A DNA stretch of 64,000 nt from contig NZ_AP024525.1 of the NCBI RefSeq assembly GCF_020886775.1, forward strand, positions 682,001-746,000. The letters run 5' to 3'. The notes under the pieces were generated by a model. That model saw nothing but the letters and a program-made list of their open reading frames with translations, was not told the origin of the DNA and made no database searches. This stretch comes from Sinomonas cyclohexanicum (lineage in GTDB: Bacteria; Actinomycetota; Actinomycetes; Actinomycetales; Micrococcaceae). The position numbers were made by a program, and so were the translations under genes. Shown in pieces: positions 8,970 to 17,755 of the stretch (its first letter is position 1; each line of letters begins with the position of its first letter).

Positions 8970-10181
8970 TCACCCGGCGCCCGGCGGCAGCTCCGCCGCG
9001 ACGCGGTGAAGGTACCGCTGCTCCGGGATGCTGCGGGTGAGCTGCGCGGCCCTCTCGAAGGCGGCACGGGCCCCGTCGGCGTCGCCGAGGCGAGCCAGCA
9101 GGTGGCCTCGCACGGCGTGCACGCGGTGGTTGCGCTCGTCGTCGACGGCTCTGAGCACCATGAGCCCCGCCTCCAGGCCCTCGGCCTCCGCTGTGGCGGC
9201 GGCCACCCCGATGGTGGTGGCCGCGGACGGCGCCACGGCCTCGAGCATCCGGTAGAGCTCGAGGATCTGGGGCCAGTCGGTATCGCCCGCCGTCGCGGCC
9301 TCGGCGTGGACGGCCGCGATCGCCGCCTGCAGCTGGAACTCGCCCACGTAGCCGCGCGGGAGGGCCTCCTCGAGCAGGCTGACTCCCTCGAGGATCAGGT
9401 TCCTGTCCCACAGGGCGCGATCCTGGTCCGCGAGCGGGACCAGGTCGCCGCGCCCGTCTACCCGGGCTGCGGCCCGCGCGTGGGTGAGGACGAGGAGCGC
9501 GAGCAGGCCTGCGTTCTCCGGGTCGCTGGGGGCCTGGGCGAACAGCTCGCGGGCCAGGGCGATCGCCTCCGCTGCGAACGGGGCGCTCATCGCTTCGGCC
9601 CCCGCGCTGCGCAGGTGCCCCTCGGTGAAGAGCAGCGAGACCGCGTGGCGGACGGCGAGGAGCCGGCCGGGGAGGTCTTCGGGCCGCGGCGGCGCGAACC
9701 GTGCTCCGGACCTCGCGAGAGCGGTCTTCGCACGGCTGATCCGCTGTGCCATGGTCGCCTCGGGCACGAGGAACCCGGCGGCGATCTGGGCGGTTGTCAG
9801 GCCCGCGACGGCCCTGAGGGTGAGCGCCACCTGCGAGGACCGGGAGAGGGCGGGATGGCAGCACAGGACCATGAGCTGCAGGGCGTCGTCGGGCTGCGCG
9901 GGCAGGGGATCCTCGGCCCAGGCGCCCCGGGCCGCCGCGTCCTCACGGGCCCGGCGCGCGCCCTCGCTCCTGAGCCCGTCCACGAGCCGCCGCGACGCGA
10001 CCCGCAGGAGCCATGCCCGCGGCTGTTCAGGCACCCCGTCGCGGGGCCACTGCTCGGCCGCCGCGATGAGGGCCAGCTGGGCCGCGTCCTCGCAGTCCGC
10101 GAAGCGCCCGTAGCGGCGGGTGAGCGCGGCGAGGACGTGCGGCAGTTCGGTCCGCCACACGTCCTCGAGGCCGGGCATCAT
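8970..10181 (-). CDS. ECF42-type RNA polymerase sigma factor with C-terminal helical domain
   Basis: 403 residues, about twice a normal ECF sigma. Region 2: HVLAALTRRYGRFADCEDAAQLALIAA and WPRDGVPEQPRAWLLRVASRRLVD. Region 4: LTLRAVAGLTTAQIAAGFLVPEATMAQRISRAK. The remaining 200 or so residues are helical and repeat-like, as in the DUF6596 tail of this group. The stop of the DGPF/YCII gene lies 4 bases upstream of this ATG. Sigma plus DGPF protein is the defining arrangement of the ECF42 group, in which the C-terminal domain is thought to replace an anti-sigma factor. Confidence 0.93.
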   Translation of the reverse strand: MMPGLEDVWRTELPHVLAALTRRYGRFADCEDAAQLALIAAAEQWPRDGVPEQPRAWLLRVASRRLVDGLRSEGARRAREDAAARGAWAEDPLPAQPDDALQLMVLCCHPALSRSSQVALTLRAVAGLTTAQIAAGFLVPEATMAQRISRAKTALARSGARFAPPRPEDLPGRLLAVRHAVSLLFTEGHLRSAGAEAMSAPFAAEAIALARELFAQAPSDPENAGLLALLVLTHARAAARVDGRGDLVPLADQDRALWDRNLILEGVSLLEEALPRGYVGEFQLQAAIAAVHAEAATAGDTDWPQILELYRMLEAVAPSAATTIGVAAATAEAEGLEAGLMVLRAVDDERNHRVHAVRGHLLARLGDADGARAAFERAAQLTRSIPEQRYLHRVAAELPPGAG

Positions 10182-10185
10182 GCGC

Positions 10186-10572
10186 TCAGTCCGCGCCGAC
10201 GGACATCACCGGGCGCAGCTCGACGGATTCCCCGGGCCCGCTGAACGCCCGGGCGATCTCCTCCGCGCGGTCCTGGCCTTCGACGTCGATGAGGAAGAAG
10301 CCGGCAAGGTGCTCCTTCCCCTCGGCGTAAGGCCCGTCGGTCACCACGCGGTCGCCGCCCCGCCAGCGGAACAGCCGCGAGCTGCCGGGATGCCCGAGCG
10401 CCTCAGCGTGCACGAACTCGCCGCGCTCCATCATCTCGGCAAGCGCGTCGTCGAACGCCTTGCCCAGACGCGAGCGCTCCTCCTCCGGGAGCTGCTGGTG
10501 CTCGGGCACGAAGTCCGAGGTCGGGTGGCCCCACGGCTGCGGGTTCGAATGGATCAGGATGACGTACTTCAT
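10186..10572 (-). CDS. YCII-related (DGPF) domain protein
   Basis: 128 residues beginning MKYVILIHSNPQPWGHPTSDF. It has the diagnostic VTDGPYAEGKEHLAGFFLIDVE segment and C-terminal VELRPVM. First gene of a two-gene unit with the ECF42 sigma factor 4 bases downstream. The biochemical role of the DGPF protein is not established; genetic linkage to the sigma factor is the main clue. Confidence 0.92.
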   Translation of the reverse strand: MKYVILIHSNPQPWGHPTSDFVPEHQQLPEEERSRLGKAFDDALAEMMERGEFVHAEALGHPGSSRLFRWRGGDRVVTDGPYAEGKEHLAGFFLIDVEGQDRAEEIARAFSGPGESVELRPVMSVGAD

Positions 10573-10690
10573 GGTGCTCCTCGTCTCTGCCGTCGGATCG
10601 GGCACGTGTCCGTGCCTCGACGGTACGTCGGAGCGGGCGCGACATTCTCGACATCCCCGTGGGGAATTCTCAGACATCGCCCGGCAGGCC

Positions 10691-12763
10691 TCACCCCAGC
10701 TCGTAGACGGCGGCCCCGCCGATGGTCTGGGCGGTGAAGTTCGCCTCGACCCACGCCGCGATCTGGCGGGCCGCGTCGGAGCCGGAATTGCCCTGCATGA
10801 GGTTCGCGGCGATGAACCAGTGCACCCTGTGCTGGGCGACGAGCTCCTGGAACTGCGCGAGCGTGGGGGAGGGGTCGGTCCCGTTGAATCCGCCGAGGGC
10901 CATGACCGGGAGCCCGGACGCGAGCTGGTATCCGGCAGCGTTGTTGGAGCCCACCACGGCCGCGGCCCACGTGTAGGCGGCGGAGTCGGTCTCGAGGGCG
11001 GCGACGAGGTCGGACGACGGCGTGGCCGCGCCCAGGAGCCCGCCGGCACCTCCGCGGCCCCCCGCACCGCCGAAGCCGCCTTGGCCCGGGCCCTGCTGGC
11101 CGAACCCGCCGGCCGCGGGGCCGGTGTTGCCCTGGCCGAGCTGGCCCTGGATGAACTGCCGCTGGCCGCCGAACCCACCGCGGCCGGGGCCGAACCCGGA
11201 GGACGGGCCTGCGGTGACGATCGCGCCGGTGTGTGACGTCGAGACCGTCTGGAGCGTGAACGCGAAGGGCCCGGCGAGGGCCGCGACGAGGGCGAGTGCC
11301 GCCGTCGTGCGTGCGGGCGGTCCGGCCCAGCTCGGGGCGAGGCGCGTGCGGAACCCGCTGGCCAGAACGCCGAGGCCGGCCAGGACGGAGGCCGCCACCA
11401 CGGCCCACCCCAGCCACGGCACGAAGCCCGAGGCGCGGCCGAGCAGCACCGCGCCCGTGATGCCGGCGGCGAGGACGGCCGCCGCGAGGGCCACGGCCTC
11501 GAACGCCGCGTGGCGGCGATGCCACAGGATGCCGCCGCCGATCCCGGCGAGCGCGGCGATGCCCGGGGCCAGCGCCACCGTGTAGTACTCGTGGATGATG
11601 CCTGCCATGAGGCTGAACGTCAGGCCCGTGACGAGGATCCACGCGCCCCACGCGATGACGGATGCACGGACCGCGTCGGTGCGCGGTGCACGGCGGCCCA
11701 CCCAGAGGATCGCCGCACCGACGATCAGCGCGGAGGGCAGCAGCCACGCGATCTGCCCGCCGAACGAGTCGGAGAACAGGCGCGAGAGCCCGGGCTGTCC
11801 CCAGCCGTTGCCGCCGCCCACGGAGCCGACCTCGGTGCCGTCGAGCCGGCCGAGCCCGTTGTAGCCGAACGTGAGCTCGAGGATCGAGTTGGTCTGCGAG
11901 CCGCCGATGAACGGCCGTGCGCTCGCCGGCGTGAGCTCCACCGCGAGGATCCACCATCCGGCCGCGACGACCATCGCGCCGAGCGCGGCCGCGAGGTGCG
12001 CGAGCCGCCGCGTGAGCCGGTGCGGTGCGGCCCACAGGTACGCGAGCGCGAAGCCCGGCACCACGAGCAGCACCTGCAGCTGCTTGGTCAGGAAGCCGAA
12101 CCCGAGCAGCACGCCAGCGGCGACGAGCCACCGCGCCTTCCCGTCCTGGATGGACCGGACGGTTGCGTACCCGGCCGCGGTCATGAGCAGCACGAGGAGC
12201 GCGTCCGGGTTGTTGAACCGGAACATGAGCGCGGCGACGGGGGTCAGCGCGAGCACGACGGCGGCGACGAGCCCCGCGCCGTGCGCGGTCGCATCGCTGC
12301 CGGTCGCCGGGCGGACGGCCCGACGGACCGCCAGGTAGAGGATCCAGGCTGTGCCCACGCCCATGAGCACCTCGGGGACGAGGATGGACCACGAGTTGAG
12401 CCCGAACGCCTTCACGGAGAGGTCGACGATCCACAGCGAGGCCGGCGGCTTGTCCACCGTGATGGAGTTCCCAGCGTCGGAGGACCCGAAGAAGAACGCC
12501 TCCCAGTTCTGGCTGCCGGCCTGCGCGGCGGCCGAGTAGAAGGCATTGGCCCAGCCGTTGGCTGCCAGGTTCCAGAGGTACAGCGCTCCGATGGCCACGA
12601 GCACGGCGGCGAGCTCCGCCCGCCGCCGGACGGTACCGGCTGCACTTGCGGCACGTGACCTCCGGGAGGTGACTCCCAGACGGCGGGGGGATGACGCCGT
12701 CTGGGCCTCCAGCGTGGTCGAGCCGAGTTCAGCGGAGTCGAAGCCCAGGGTGCCTGCCATCAT
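10691..12763 (-). CDS. GT39-family mannosyltransferase (YkcB-like), second of pair
   Basis: 690 residues, a polytopic GT-C glycosyltransferase using a lipid-linked sugar donor. Seen: first TM VLVAIGALYLWNLA; FGSSDAGNSITVDKPPASLWIVDLS with the early acidic motif; TPVAALMFRFNNPDALL; many TM segments; then a Gly/Gln-rich stretch and the exported C-terminal domain LVAQHRVHWFIAANLMQG...AAVYELG. ATG 12763 overlaps the stop of the upstream paralog by 4 bases. Likely mannosylates a cell-envelope target. Confidence 0.9.
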   Translation of the reverse strand: MMAGTLGFDSAELGSTTLEAQTASSPRRLGVTSRRSRAASAAGTVRRRAELAAVLVAIGALYLWNLAANGWANAFYSAAAQAGSQNWEAFFFGSSDAGNSITVDKPPASLWIVDLSVKAFGLNSWSILVPEVLMGVGTAWILYLAVRRAVRPATGSDATAHGAGLVAAVVLALTPVAALMFRFNNPDALLVLLMTAAGYATVRSIQDGKARWLVAAGVLLGFGFLTKQLQVLLVVPGFALAYLWAAPHRLTRRLAHLAAALGAMVVAAGWWILAVELTPASARPFIGGSQTNSILELTFGYNGLGRLDGTEVGSVGGGNGWGQPGLSRLFSDSFGGQIAWLLPSALIVGAAILWVGRRAPRTDAVRASVIAWGAWILVTGLTFSLMAGIIHEYYTVALAPGIAALAGIGGGILWHRRHAAFEAVALAAAVLAAGITGAVLLGRASGFVPWLGWAVVAASVLAGLGVLASGFRTRLAPSWAGPPARTTAALALVAALAGPFAFTLQTVSTSHTGAIVTAGPSSGFGPGRGGFGGQRQFIQGQLGQGNTGPAAGGFGQQGPGQGGFGGAGGRGGAGGLLGAATPSSDLVAALETDSAAYTWAAAVVGSNNAAGYQLASGLPVMALGGFNGTDPSPTLAQFQELVAQHRVHWFIAANLMQGNSGSDAARQIAAWVEANFTAQTIGGAAVYELG

Positions 12764-14934
12764 CCCACCAGCTTGTAGACGGTGGTGGAGCCGACGGTCT
12801 GCGCCTGGAAGTTGGCCTCCACCCACTGGGTGATCGCCGAGGTGTCGCTTCGGCCCTGGCCACCGAAGCCGCCACCCATGCCGCCGCCCGCGATGTAGTA
12901 GGTGACTTGGCCGTTGGCGACCATGGCCTTGAACTCGTCGAGGCTCGGGTACGGGTCGCTGCCGGTGAAGCCGCCCATCGCGATCACGTTGGTGTTGGAC
13001 GCGAGCTCGAGGGATGCGGCCGAATTGGAGCCGTTCGTGGCCGCGGACCACTTCGTGGTGGTGGCCTGCAGGAGCGCGACCAGCTCGGGCGACGCCGCGG
13101 CGCCACCACCCGGGCCGCCCTGGCCGCCGCCGAAGCCCTGGGCCTGGCCGGTCTGTCCGCCGGCCTGCGCGCCGCCGTCAGCCTGGGCGCCGGTGCGGTC
13201 CCTGAACTGCGTGAACGCTGCGCCTCGGGCGCCGAACCCGCCTGAACCCGATGGGCCGGACGTGGGGATTGCGCCGCTGTGGCCCACGGACGCGGTGGCG
13301 ATGGTGAACGCCGTCGTGCCCAGGCCGCCCGCGAGGACTGCGGTCACGGCCAGGGCGACGGCCCCGAGATGGAACCGGCCGGCCTGCAGGCGAGGGGCAC
13401 GCAGCATGTCGACCCGGACGAGGAGCCCGGCGGCCGCGAGGACCCCGAGGACCACGATGACCACGCGCAGCCACGGCAGCCAGTTGGCGTAGCCGCCGAG
13501 CAGCACGGCGGTCCACACGCTCGTGCCGAGCACCGCCACTGCGAGCACGATCCGCGAGGGCCAGTATGCCCGGCCGCGCCACAGCTCGGCCGCGCCGATC
13601 CCCACCACCCCGGCGATGCCCGGTGCGAGCGCGATCGCGTAGTACGGGTGCACGGTCCCGGTCATGAAGCTGAACACTGCGGCGGTGAGCACGGTCCAGC
13701 CGCCCCAGATGATGAGGGAGGCCCGCACGCGGTCCGTCCGCACCGCACCGCGGGTGAACCATAGCCCGGCCACGAGCAGGATGAGCGCCGCGGGCAGGAG
13801 CCAGGAGATCTCGGTGCCGAAGCTCGAGCCGAACATGCGCGTCAGACCGGCGGATCCGCCGAACATCGAGTTGCCCCCGCTGCCGGGGCCGCCGCCCGCG
13901 AGGGTGCCGCCCGGGAATCCGCCGGCGGCGGCACCGGCGTCAGCGAATCCGCCGCCGGCGGCAGCTCCGGCGTCGGCCGCCCGGTCGCGTACCGCGCCGC
14001 CGAACCCGCCGCGGTTGCCGAAGATGCGCGAGAGCCCGTTGTACCCGAACGTGAGCTCGAGGAAGCTGTTGGTCTGCGAGCCCGCCATGTAGGGGCGGAC
14101 GCTCGTGGGGGTGAGAGTGAACGCGAGGATGTACGCGCCGGAGACGGCAACGAGGCCGCCGAGCGCGCCGAGCAGGTGCACGATGCGCCGGCGCAGCGTG
14201 GTGGGTGCGGCCCACAGGTAGGCCAGCGCCAATGCGGGGACGACGATGAGCCCGGCGAGCATCTTGGTCAGGAACGCGAGCCCCAGGAGCGCGCCCGCGC
14301 CGGCGAGCCACCTCCAGCCCGCCTTCTCGATCGCCCGGACCGTCATGTAGGCGGCGAGGACGAGGCAGAGCGTGAGCATCGCGTCCGGGTTGTTGAATCG
14401 GAACATGAGCGCCGCGACCGGGGTGGCCGCGAGTGCGCCACCCGCGATGAGTCCCGCCGCCGGACCGCTCACGCGCTTCACCGCGGCGTACAGCAGCGCC
14501 ACGGATGCGACGCCCATGAGTGCCTCGGGCAGGAGCATCGTGAACGAGCTGAAGCCGAAGAGGCGGCCCAGCAGGCCGGGGATCCAGAAGGCTGCGGGGG
14601 GCTTGTCCACGGTGATCGCGTTGCCGGCGTCGAGCGAGCCGAAGAACCACGCGGTCCAGTTCTTGCTGCCAGCCTGGATGGCGGCGGCGTAGAACTCGTT
14701 CGCCCAGCCCGAGTTGGTCAGGTTCCACAGGTACAGGAACCCGGACGCGACGACGAGGGAGAACGCGGACGGGCGCACCCACCGCGGCTGGTCCTCGCCG
14801 AACGCGAGGCGGCGCCATCCGAGTTTGCCGCTGCCCCAGGTGAGCGCACGACGCCGGGAGGTGGCCGACGTCGTGCGCTCACCTCGGGCGGGGGAAGGCG
14901 CGGTGCCCGTGTCGGGGGTGAGGGAGGTCGTCAT
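12760..14934 (-). CDS. GT39-family mannosyltransferase (YkcB-like), first of pair
   Basis: 724 residues, paralogous to the downstream enzyme: ASGFLYLWNLTNSGWANEFY, FFGSLDAGNAITVDKPPAA, ATPVAALMFRFNNPDAML. It has extra Gly/Ala-rich low-complexity blocks (around ADAGAAAGGGFADAG and GGQTGQAQGFGGGQGG) and ends in VNGQVTYYIAGGGMGG-type sequence then VGSTTVYKLVG. ATG 14934 is preceded by AGAAGGG at 8-base spacing, preferred over an ATG 24 bases upstream. Translationally coupled to the second GT39 and downstream of the GT2-GtrA gene on the same strand. Confidence 0.9.
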   Translation of the reverse strand: MTTSLTPDTGTAPSPARGERTTSATSRRRALTWGSGKLGWRRLAFGEDQPRWVRPSAFSLVVASGFLYLWNLTNSGWANEFYAAAIQAGSKNWTAWFFGSLDAGNAITVDKPPAAFWIPGLLGRLFGFSSFTMLLPEALMGVASVALLYAAVKRVSGPAAGLIAGGALAATPVAALMFRFNNPDAMLTLCLVLAAYMTVRAIEKAGWRWLAGAGALLGLAFLTKMLAGLIVVPALALAYLWAAPTTLRRRIVHLLGALGGLVAVSGAYILAFTLTPTSVRPYMAGSQTNSFLELTFGYNGLSRIFGNRGGFGGAVRDRAADAGAAAGGGFADAGAAAGGFPGGTLAGGGPGSGGNSMFGGSAGLTRMFGSSFGTEISWLLPAALILLVAGLWFTRGAVRTDRVRASLIIWGGWTVLTAAVFSFMTGTVHPYYAIALAPGIAGVVGIGAAELWRGRAYWPSRIVLAVAVLGTSVWTAVLLGGYANWLPWLRVVIVVLGVLAAAGLLVRVDMLRAPRLQAGRFHLGAVALAVTAVLAGGLGTTAFTIATASVGHSGAIPTSGPSGSGGFGARGAAFTQFRDRTGAQADGGAQAGGQTGQAQGFGGGQGGPGGGAAASPELVALLQATTTKWSAATNGSNSAASLELASNTNVIAMGGFTGSDPYPSLDEFKAMVANGQVTYYIAGGGMGGGFGGQGRSDTSAITQWVEANFQAQTVGSTTVYKLVG

Positions 14935-14946
14935 GGTCGAAGCCCT

Positions 14947-15002
14947 TCTGGGGGTCACGTTCTGGGAGTCAGCTTCTGGGAGTCAGCTTCTGGGGGTCAC
15001 GT
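14947..15002 (-). repeat. 14-bp tandem repeat, four units
   Basis: Four consecutive 14-bp units (14947, 14961, 14975, 14989), minus-strand forms AGCTGACTCCCAGA and ACGTGACCCCCAGA. It fills the gap between the GT2-GtrA stop and the first GT39 gene. Related arrays with the same period occur at 44.9, 47.6 and 54.9 kb. Confidence 0.85.
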
Positions 15003-15010
15003 CAGACGGG

Positions 15011-16372
15011 TCACGCCCGCCGGCGGAACACCCAGTGCCGGAAGAGCAGGAACTTGACGGCGGTCGCGGCCAGGTTCGCGACGATGAGCACGGCGAGCTC
15101 GAGCCACCTGGCCGGGTCGGCGAGCGTGTGCATCCATGCGAGCGCGCCCGCCGTGAGCGCCCACCCGATCCCGAAGACCAGGAGCCCCTCGACGTGGTGC
15201 CGGCCGAGCCGTTCCGCGCCGAGCACCCCGAACGTGAAGCGCCGGTTCGCGGCGGTGTTCGCCACGGCCGTGATGAGGAGCGCCACGAAGTTCGCGGCCT
15301 GGGCGTCCATGAACTCGCGGCCCAGGAGGAACAGCGCCGCGTACGCGAGGGTCGAGGCGACACCGATCGCGCCGAACCGCGCGAGCTGGCCGAACAGGCT
15401 CTGGCGCCGGCCGGCCTCGGCCGTGCGCTCGCGGGCGGGCAGCGGCCCGCGAGCGAGCGCCGCGCGCAGCTCGGCGAGGGGGATCCGGCCGCGGGCCATG
15501 TCCTGCGTCAGCCGGTACATCCCGCGGAGATCATCGAGGGCCGTGCGCAGGACGTCGACCTTCGAGTCCGGATCGTCGGTCCAGTCCACCGGGACCTCGT
15601 GGCAGCGCAGGCCGCAGCGCTCGGCCAGGACGAGCAGCTCGGTGTCGAAGAACCACGCCGTGTCCAGCGTGTGGGGCAGGAGCTGCTGGGCCACGTCCGC
15701 GCGGATCGCCTTGAAGCCGCACTGCGCGTCGGAGAACCCGGCCCCCATGAGGGAGTGCAGGAGGAAGTTGTAGGAGCGGGAGACGAACTCCCGTTTCGGC
15801 CCGCGGATCACCCGGGACGTCCGGGCCAGCCGGGTGCCGATCGCGAGGTCCGAATGCCCCGAGAGGAGCGGGGCCACGAGGGGGCCGAGCGCGGCCAGAT
15901 CCGTGGAGAGGTCCACGTCCATGTACGCCAGGACCGGCGCGTCGGAGGCGAGCCATACCCTGCGCAGCGCGTTGCCGCGGCCCTTCTGCTCGAGGTGCAC
16001 GGCGCGGATCTCGGGAAGCTCCCTCGCGAGCCGCTCGGCCACCCGCAGGGTCGTGTCCGTCGAGGCATTGTCCGCGATCGTGATGCGGAAGCCATGCTCG
16101 AACGCGCGCGACAGATGCGCATGGAGGCGGCGGACGCACTCCTCGAGGTCCTTCTCCTCGTTGTACACCGGGATGGTGACGTCCAGGACTGGGATCCCTG
16201 CGGCGTCGAGCGCGGCCGTGTCGATCGCGGTGCCCGGTCGGAGGAGCGGGTGGCTGTGGGCCGCCTGGTCTGCGGGACGCACGACGTCGCCGCCCGCCAG
16301 CGCGGTCGGCTCGCCTGCACCGGTGGCTGGGGCACCGGAGGTGTCCGTGAGGGTGGGATCCGTGAGCGTCAT
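15011..16372 (-). CDS. Bifunctional GT2 glycosyltransferase / GtrA-like flippase fusion
   Basis: 453 residues. The N-terminal GT2 domain has VLDVTIPVYNEEKDLEECVRR, NASTDTT, the DVDLSTD metal/donor motif and SQCGFKAIR-like DAQCGFKAIRAD, resembling dolichyl-phosphate mannose synthase. The C-terminal third (about 335-453) has four TM segments of the GtrA family (FGAIGVASTLAYAALFLLG; TAVANTAANRRFTFG). Expected role: make polyprenyl-phosphate-mannose (or similar) and move it across the membrane as donor for the two GT39 enzymes encoded immediately downstream. Confidence 0.93.
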   Translation of the reverse strand: MTLTDPTLTDTSGAPATGAGEPTALAGGDVVRPADQAAHSHPLLRPGTAIDTAALDAAGIPVLDVTIPVYNEEKDLEECVRRLHAHLSRAFEHGFRITIADNASTDTTLRVAERLARELPEIRAVHLEQKGRGNALRRVWLASDAPVLAYMDVDLSTDLAALGPLVAPLLSGHSDLAIGTRLARTSRVIRGPKREFVSRSYNFLLHSLMGAGFSDAQCGFKAIRADVAQQLLPHTLDTAWFFDTELLVLAERCGLRCHEVPVDWTDDPDSKVDVLRTALDDLRGMYRLTQDMARGRIPLAELRAALARGPLPARERTAEAGRRQSLFGQLARFGAIGVASTLAYAALFLLGREFMDAQAANFVALLITAVANTAANRRFTFGVLGAERLGRHHVEGLLVFGIGWALTAGALAWMHTLADPARWLELAVLIVANLAATAVKFLLFRHWVFRRRA

Positions 16373-16703
16373 GTAATGACTCTCGCGGGATAGCTTTGGA
16401 CGGTCCTTGCGCGCGGCTGTGGCGCGGCTGTGAGGGTGGGCGGGGTGTGCGGCACGAGCGAGGTGCCGTCGTCGAGCCGGAGGCGGTCATGGGTCGGCCA
16501 GGCCCCGAGGACCCGACCCCGGCATCGGGGGCCCGATCTCGTGCTCACACGCCCGCATTTCGGCGGGCAAGGCCCCCACCTCGGCGGGCAAGGCCCCCAT
16601 TTCGGCGGGAGGATTCGGCATGGCACGAATCGTTCTCCAGCGTCGGAGGGCGGGCATAGAGTGGCCCCGTGATGCACACCATTGCCGTGCGGGTGATCCC
16701 CGC
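16373..16703. other. 331-bp intergenic region with a 21-bp tandem repeat
   Basis: Lies between the divergent GT2-GtrA and EamA genes and must hold both promoters. I see no convincing -10/-35 pair. The only clear structure is three 21-bp units at 16557-16577, 16578-16598 and 16599-16618, each beginning with an ATTTCGGCGGG or ACCTCGGCGGG form; the first two share GGCGGGCAAGGCCCCC. Confidence 0.7.
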
Positions 16704-17597
16704 ATGAGCCGCCGCGCCTGGATCCTCTTCGTGGCCATGAGCCTCATCTGGGGCGTGCCGTACCTGCTCATCAGCCAGGCGGTCGCCGAGGTGAGCCCCG
16801 CCGTGGTGGTGTTCGCGCGGACGGCGATCGGCGCCGTCGTGCTTCTGCCGTTCGCACGGCGCGGGATGCGCGCGGTGTGGGAGCACCGCTGGCCCGTGCT
16901 CGCGTTCGCGCTGCTGGAGATGGTGGGGCCGTGGTTCCTGCTCAGCGACGCCGAGCGGTTCATCACGAGCTCGCTCGCCGGGCTCCTCATCGCGTTCGCG
17001 CCGGTGCTCGCGCTCGTGGTGGCGCGGATCATCGGGCTCGAGAAGCGGATCGGCCCGCTACGGATCGGGGGACTAGTGGTGGCTGTTGCCGGCGTCGCGG
17101 CCCTCGGCGGAGGCGGCATGGAGGCGTCCGGTCCCTGGCCGGTGATCGAGATGATGCTCGTGGCCGTCGGCTACGCGGTGGCGCCCCAGATCGCCGCGAC
17201 GAAGCTGCGGGATGTGCCCGCACTGCCCATGACCGCCGCGTGCCTGACCATCGCGGCACTCATCTCCGCGCCGTTCGCCGCGATGTCCTGGCCCACCCGG
17301 GTCCCGTCGGGGCTCGCGATCGGATCGCTCGCACTGCTGGGGCTCCTGTGCACGGCGGTCGCGTTCCTGCTCTTCTTCCGCCTCATCGCGGACGCCGGCC
17401 CCGCGCGCGCGACGGCGATCGCGTACGTCAACCCCGTGGTGGCCCTCGCGCTCGGGGTGAGCCTGCACGGCGACCCGCTCACGCCGCTCATCGGGCTGGG
17501 GGCAGTGCTCGTGCTGGCGGGCGTCTTCATGGCCACCCGGCGCAGCGTCCACGAGGCGGAGCCGGCACCGACCGGTCAGCCCGCGTCGATGACCTAG
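16704..17597 (+). CDS. EamA/DMT-superfamily transporter
   Basis: 297 residues with about ten hydrophobic segments in two EamA halves: MSRRAWILFVAMSLIWGVPYLLI opens the first, and the second carries ATAIAYVNPVVALALGVSLHGD, a typical DMT end-of-repeat motif. ATG 16704 is used because the upstream in-frame sequence is not hydrophobic and overlaps repeat DNA. Substrate unknown; amino acid or metabolite export is usual. Convergent with the histidine kinase gene. Confidence 0.92.
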   Translation: MSRRAWILFVAMSLIWGVPYLLISQAVAEVSPAVVVFARTAIGAVVLLPFARRGMRAVWEHRWPVLAFALLEMVGPWFLLSDAERFITSSLAGLLIAFAPVLALVVARIIGLEKRIGPLRIGGLVVAVAGVAALGGGGMEASGPWPVIEMMLVAVGYAVAPQIAATKLRDVPALPMTAACLTIAALISAPFAAMSWPTRVPSGLAIGSLALLGLLCTAVAFLLFFRLIADAGPARATAIAYVNPVVALALGVSLHGDPLTPLIGLGAVLVLAGVFMATRRSVHEAEPAPTGQPASMT

Positions 17598-17640
17598 CTG
17601 GGCCGGCGCGAGCCGCGCGCCGAGGCTGGGGGAAACCGCC

Positions 17641-17690
17641 ACAGCAGGCCGTGACCGGCACAGGAGGCCGTGACCGGCACAGCAGGCCGG
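17641..17690. repeat. 19-bp tandem repeat between convergent genes
   Basis: Units at 17641-17659 and 17660-17678 differ by one base (ACAGCAGGCCGTGACCGGC versus ACAGGAGG...), with a partial third unit to 17690. It lies in the 158-base gap between the EamA and histidine kinase stops. Confidence 0.8.
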
Positions 17691-17755
17691 CGCCACGGCC
17701 TGCCATGCCGGGCAGGGCCTGCCGCCAGCGAGCGGTCAGTGCGCCCGCATCCGCC

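Noticed and set aside
8857-9864. N-terminal extension of LigD by more than 300 residues
   Set aside because: The extension is Arg/Gly/Pro-rich, antisense-frame to the sigma gene, and MADSEILHVDGPDG at 8856 is a natural start.
16557-16618. Short protein with PAEMGAL/PAEVGAL repeats on the minus strand
   Set aside because: The repeat is 21 bp and so stays in frame by itself; no RBS, and the remainder of the frame is antisense to the EamA gene.
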